Made by a program: the position numbers and the translations under genes
Notes under the pieces: model-generated
What the model was told of the DNA's origin: nothing
The model's input: the letters and a program-made list of their open reading frames with translations, nothing else
Databases searched by the model: none
DNA from: Planctomycetota bacterium
GTDB taxonomy: Bacteria > Planctomycetota > Phycisphaerae > Phycisphaerales > UBA1924
Reading direction: 5' to 3'
Assembly (NCBI GenBank): GCA_018242605.1
Contig: JAFEBP010000011.1
Coordinates: 25,546 to 89,545 of the forward strand
Length of the DNA: 64,000 nt
Part shown: positions 60,546 through 64,000 of the stretch, piece after piece
Layout of the letters: every line of letters begins with the position of its first letter
Numbering within the stretch: the first letter of the stretch is position 1

Positions 60546-62740
60546 TGTCTTCCGAACGCTCAACATTTTCTCCCTTCTGGCATCGCGTGCGGACGATGAT
60601 GCCGCGGCTGCGGCCGCACGTGCAGATCACGCGGCAGCACTACCGGGGCCGGCGGTGGCACGTGGTGCACGATCCGTCGTCGAACGCGTTCTTCCGGCTC
60701 AGCCCCGTGGGGCATGAGTTCGTGGGGCTGCTGGACGGGCGGCGGACGGTGGAGGACGTGTGGCAACTGGGGTTGACTCGGCACGGGGACGAGGCGCTCA
60801 CGCAGAACGAGGTGATTCAGCTGCTCTCGCAGTTGTACGGGAGCAATCTGCTGTCGGCGGACACGGCACCCGAGACGGAGCAGTTGCTGGGACGCGGGCG
60901 GGACCGGCTGCAGAAGAAAGCGGCGCAGCAGGCGATCGGCCTGATGTACTTCAAGGTCAGGCTGTTCAACCCGGACCACATCCTGGATTGGCTTGAGCCG
61001 ATCTTCCGGCCGTTGATCGGGCGGGTGGGGTTCGTGCTGTGGCTGATCTGGGTGATCGCGGGGGCTTCGGCGGTGCTGCCCAGGTGGGAAGAACTGACCA
61101 AGGGCTTTGAGACGGCGATCGCGCCTGCAAACTGGGGCTGGATGCTGGTGATCTTCGTGCTGATCAAGCTCTGGCATGAGTTGGGGCACGGCATCATCTG
61201 CAAGCGGTTCGGCGGGCAGGTGCCGGAGTTCGGCGCGATGATGCTGGTGCTGGTGCCCGCGCCGTTCGTGGACGCGTCGGCGGCGTGGGGGTTCGGGAAC
61301 AAGTGGCAGCGGATGGCGGTGGGCGCGGGCGGGATGATCTTTGAGCTCGCCGCGGCGTCGGCGTGCGCGTTCCTGTGGCTGAACACCAGCGGGGGCGACC
61401 TGCTGCACCAACTGGCGTACAACGCGATGCTGTCGGCGAGCGTGTCGACGGTGCTGTTCAACGCGAACCCGCTGATGAGGTTCGACGGGTACTACATCCT
61501 GAGCGACCTGCTGGAGGTGCCGAACCTGGCGCAGCGGTCGTTCAGCATGCTCAAGTTCCTGCTGCAGAAGCACATCTACCGGGTGCGGGGCGCGGTCCCG
61601 CCGACGAGCAGCCTGGGCGAAGCGGCGGTGCTGATCGTGTACGGCCTGCTCGCGCTGGCGTACCGCGTGTTCCTGTTCGTGTCGATCACGGTGTACCTGG
61701 TGGGCAAGATGTTCGCGCTGGGGGTGTTCCTGGCGGTGTGGACGGCGGCGATGTGGTTCATCCTGCCGGTGGGACAGTTCGTCCACTGGCTGGCGACCAA
61801 CTCGGGCCTCGCGGAGTTCCGCGGGCGGGCGATCCTGACGAGTCTGGGGCTCATCGCGGCGGGGCTGATCCTGATCGGGGTGATCCCGATGCCGGACCAT
61901 CGCCGGGCGGTGGGCGTCGTCGAGAGCACGGCGCAGAGCGGGGTCTACTTCAAGACCGACGGGTTCGTGCGGCAGATCCACGCTCGCCCGGGGCAGACGG
62001 TGAGGGCCGGCGACCCGATCGCCACGTGCGAGAGCGAGCGGTTGAGCGCGCAGATCGAGCTGCTCAAGGCCGAGATCGTGGAGAACGAGGCCCGCGAGCG
62101 CGAATCGCGGACCAAGAGCATCGCGGCGGCGCAGGTGTCGGAGCAGTTCGTGCGGACACTGCAGGAGCAGTTGGCCTCGCTGCGAGACCGGGAGGCCAAG
62201 CTGGTGGTGCGGGCACCGCAGGACGGCGTGCTGGTCGGGCGGGACATCGACTCGGTGATCGGGCGGTTTGTGAAGGAAGGCGAGCCGCTGTGCCTGGTGG
62301 TGCAGCCGCAGAGCCTGAGAGCCGCGGCGACGCTTTCGCAGCAGGAGGCGTGGGTGTACAGCCTGCCGCCGGACGCGTACTCCGTGGAGTTGCGGCGGGC
62401 GTCAAAGCCGGGAGACGTGATCAACTGCCGGTTCGAGCGCACGCACGAGGCGGGGACGCGGTCGCTGCCTCACGCGGCGCTGGGGTACGCGGGGGGAGGG
62501 AGCTTCGAGACCGATTCACGCGACCAGACAGGTTTGGTCGCCAAGCGCCCGGTGCTTCAGGCCTACTTCATTCCGGTGGATGCGGAAGGGCACGCGGCTC
62601 CGGGGCCCCTGACTGCGGGCGGGGCTGATGCGCACCCGGGCGAGCGGGTGTACCTGCGGTTCACGCTGCCCCGCAAGCCGTGGATGTTCCAGTGGCTGGA
62701 CCGGTTGGAGAAGACGTTGCAGGGGCGGGCGAAGTTGTGA
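60545..62740 (+). CDS. PqqD-like (RRE) - M50 site-2 protease - HlyD fusion protein
   Basis: 731 residues. Residues ~30-100 look like a PqqD/RiPP-recognition fold (WHVVHDPSSNAFFRLSPVGHEFVGLLDG). A multi-helix membrane part holds the M50 protease motif H211-E-L-G-H215 and NPLMRFDGYY with Asp314, the two zinc-site signatures of site-2 proteases. Further helices to ~460 are followed by a HlyD-type module (VRQIHARPGQTVRAGDPIATCES, a coiled coil ~500-545 and VVRAPQDGVLVGRDID). Such fusions suggest a membrane protease that binds a peptide tag and is joined to an export adaptor. No substrate gene is evident. ATG 60545 lacks a Shine-Dalgarno. Confidence 0.88.
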   Translation: MSSERSTFSPFWHRVRTMMPRLRPHVQITRQHYRGRRWHVVHDPSSNAFFRLSPVGHEFVGLLDGRRTVEDVWQLGLTRHGDEALTQNEVIQLLSQLYGSNLLSADTAPETEQLLGRGRDRLQKKAAQQAIGLMYFKVRLFNPDHILDWLEPIFRPLIGRVGFVLWLIWVIAGASAVLPRWEELTKGFETAIAPANWGWMLVIFVLIKLWHELGHGIICKRFGGQVPEFGAMMLVLVPAPFVDASAAWGFGNKWQRMAVGAGGMIFELAAASACAFLWLNTSGGDLLHQLAYNAMLSASVSTVLFNANPLMRFDGYYILSDLLEVPNLAQRSFSMLKFLLQKHIYRVRGAVPPTSSLGEAAVLIVYGLLALAYRVFLFVSITVYLVGKMFALGVFLAVWTAAMWFILPVGQFVHWLATNSGLAEFRGRAILTSLGLIAAGLILIGVIPMPDHRRAVGVVESTAQSGVYFKTDGFVRQIHARPGQTVRAGDPIATCESERLSAQIELLKAEIVENEARERESRTKSIAAAQVSEQFVRTLQEQLASLRDREAKLVVRAPQDGVLVGRDIDSVIGRFVKEGEPLCLVVQPQSLRAAATLSQQEAWVYSLPPDAYSVELRRASKPGDVINCRFERTHEAGTRSLPHAALGYAGGGSFETDSRDQTGLVAKRPVLQAYFIPVDAEGHAAPGPLTAGGADAHPGERVYLRFTLPRKPWMFQWLDRLEKTLQGRAKL

Positions 62741-62744
62741 GGAG

Positions 62745-62793
62745 CAGGCATTAGGCATCGGGCATCAGGCATCAGGCATTAGGAATCGGGAAT
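62745..62793. repeat. Seven-unit heptamer tandem repeat
   Basis: CAGGCAT TAGGCAT CGGGCAT CAGGCAT CAGGCAT TAGGAAT CGGGAAT, an imperfect 7-bp tandem array that fills the spacer between the M50 fusion gene and the secA-like gene. It is the third such low-complexity spacer in this operon. Confidence 0.85.
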
Positions 62794-62812
62794 CGGTAGG
62801 AACAAGAGCACC

Positions 62813-64000
62813 TTGGCACAGGCGTTGACGCAATATCACGTGTTGTACGAATCGCTCCGCAGCCGGCGGCTGCGGCCGGTGGTGCCCAAGGGGTTGGACA
62901 TGGCGGCGTCGCGGCTGGGCACGACGCTGAAGCACCGCAAGCACAATCTCGCCGCGCTGCGGACGCAGGCGATTGAGACGGACGCGTTGGCGGGGGAGAT
63001 GCACAACTGCTCGGAGGCGGCGCTGGATGACCTATTGGCGCGGCTGAGGGAAACGTTCTTGCGGGGACGGCAGGATGACTCGACGGTGTGCCGGGCTCTG
63101 GCGGCGGTGAGGGAGGTGGCGCGGCGGGCTACGGGCGAGGAACCGTACCTGGTGCAGTTGATGGGGGCCCTTGGGTTGTACCACGGGCGGATCATCGAGA
63201 TGCTCACGGGCGAGGGCAAGACGCTCACGGGCTCGATCGCGGCACCGCTGATCGCGTGGCAGCACAAGCACCTTCACGTGCTGACGGTGAACGACTATCT
63301 GGCGGCGCGTGACGCGGTGAGCCGGGCGCCGATCTACAAGCGGTGTCTGCTCTCGGTGGGAGCGATCACGCAGGACACCGAGCCGACGGAGCGGTTTGAT
63401 ATTTACAGCCGCGGGATCGTGTACTGCACGCCCAAGCAGGTCGTGGCGGACTGGCTGCGGGATCAGATCCGAATGGGGCGGGCGACGACGCCGTGGACGG
63501 CGCGGCAGGGGATGCTACTGAACGGGGCGGGGCCTGGGACAGGGCCGATGGTGCCGGGGCTGCGCGCCGCGCTGGTGGACGAGGCGGACGCGGTGCTGAT
63601 CGACGAAGGCGTGGTGCCGCTCATCATCGCACGGTCGCGGCGCGAGGACGACATGGCGAAGGTTTACCGCGAGGCGGCGTCGATGGCGGCGCGGCTGGAC
63701 GAGGGGCCGGACTTCTCGATCGACCACGTGCACCGGCGGGCGGACCTGAAGCGGCGGGGCGAGGACCGGCTACGGCACATGTTCGCGATGATGCTCTCGC
63801 ACGGCGGCGAGGCGATCTGGAAGGCGACGCGGCGCGGAGAGGAACTGGTACGGCAGGCGCTGGTGGCGCGGCATTGCTACATCCACCAGCAGCAGTACCA
63901 GATCGTCGAGGGCAAGGTGGTGATCGTGGATGAGTACACGGGCCGGTTCCTCGCGGACCGGTCGTGGGAGCACGGGCTGCACCAGGCGGTGGAGGCCAAG
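62813..64000 (+). CDS. Divergent SecA-type ATPase (3' truncated by window edge)
   Basis: 396 codons are visible from TTG 62813 (AGGA 11 bases upstream) to the last base, still open. The DEAD motor is clear: Q-motif region YLVQLMGALG, Walker A MLTGEGKTLTGS (GEGKT at ~133-137), HVLTVNDYLAARD, Walker B ALVDEADAVLIDE, and VIVDEYTGRFLADRSWEHGLHQAVEAK, all matching SecA. The usual FDYLRDN motif is replaced by a stretch with YCTPKQVVADWLRDQ, so this is not the housekeeping SecA. SecA pushes unfolded proteins through SecYEG using ATP. Placement after the PqqD-M50-HlyD gene suggests a dedicated export ATPase. Confidence 0.9.
   Translation, partial: MAQALTQYHVLYESLRSRRLRPVVPKGLDMAASRLGTTLKHRKHNLAALRTQAIETDALAGEMHNCSEAALDDLLARLRETFLRGRQDDSTVCRALAAVREVARRATGEEPYLVQLMGALGLYHGRIIEMLTGEGKTLTGSIAAPLIAWQHKHLHVLTVNDYLAARDAVSRAPIYKRCLLSVGAITQDTEPTERFDIYSRGIVYCTPKQVVADWLRDQIRMGRATTPWTARQGMLLNGAGPGTGPMVPGLRAALVDEADAVLIDEGVVPLIIARSRREDDMAKVYREAASMAARLDEGPDFSIDHVHRRADLKRRGEDRLRHMFAMMLSHGGEAIWKATRRGEELVRQALVARHCYIHQQQYQIVEGKVVIVDEYTGRFLADRSWEHGLHQAVEAK

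Overview
The window looks like chromosomal DNA from a planctomycete, most likely of the class Phycisphaerae. This is inferred from content, not from a database match. The evidence is high GC, four secreted proteins ending in a paired EF-hand-like (dockerin-type) module with a terminal Gly-Cys, a LEPR-type N-terminus on a giant secreted protein, PEP-CTERM-like tails ending in poly-Arg, several lineage-specific zinc-ribbon membrane proteins, and a prepilin-like protein. LpxD and an LptF/LptG permease indicate a Gram-negative, LPS-bearing envelope. Many starts are GTG or TTG, and short operons with ATGA or GTGA overlaps are common.

Layout. Positions 1-2313 hold an envelope operon (end of a GT39-like glycosyltransferase, PAP2 phosphatase, LptF/G permease). 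Positions 2489-6544 encode a very large hybrid histidine kinase. Positions 6837-10192 hold a short citrate-synthase-like protein, tRNA-Gln(CUG), a NeuB-type synthase and divergent lpxD. Positions 10384-20837 mix secreted proteins with DNA maintenance genes: a UvrC that lacks its C-terminal HhH region, an orphan D12-class DNA adenine methylase, a GATase and an HhH-GPD glycosylase. Positions 20834-24385 are a minus-strand cluster of NifU-like protein, phenylalanine hydroxylase, zinc-ribbon membrane protein and the menaquinone (futalosine) enzyme MqnE. Positions 27185-34435 form a sugar module: a near-consensus promoter overlapped by a LacI/GalR-type operator, a GH94 glycoside phosphorylase, a pseudopilin, a small membrane protein and an ABC sugar importer without its ATPase. 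Positions 34551-42147 carry secreted proteins with good intrinsic terminators and a gene-free 1.4 kb stretch holding six dispersed copies of a 13-bp motif. Positions 42199-43729 hold small envelope-stress-type proteins. Positions 43787-50257 hold a CHAD-Ppx/GppA-HD fusion, photolyase and two paralogous zinc-ribbon proteins, one broken by a one-base change in a G-run. Positions 50413-54221 are a GspC/GspL/GspM-like operon with a TPR lipoprotein.

The most striking part is 56965-64000. It contains a HlyD-like periplasmic adaptor, a GAF-HlyD fusion, a four-helix-bundle protein of the rRNA-intervening-sequence type, a PqqD/RRE-M50 protease-HlyD fusion, and a divergent SecA running off the window edge. 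No ABC exporter or RND pump is visible. The arrangement suggests an unclassified envelope export or processing system in which a dedicated SecA-like ATPase works with adaptor proteins and an intramembrane protease. The function is inference from gene content.

Functional links: glycosyltransferase, PAP2, Lpt permease, LpxD and NeuB all concern surface glycolipids or glycans. The LacI-type operator, GH94 enzyme and ABC importer fit induction, uptake and phosphorolysis of a disaccharide. Photolyase, UvrC and the HhH-GPD glycosylase cover DNA repair. The dockerin-Gly-Cys and PEP-CTERM-like proteins point to two different surface-sorting routes whose sorting enzymes are not in the window.
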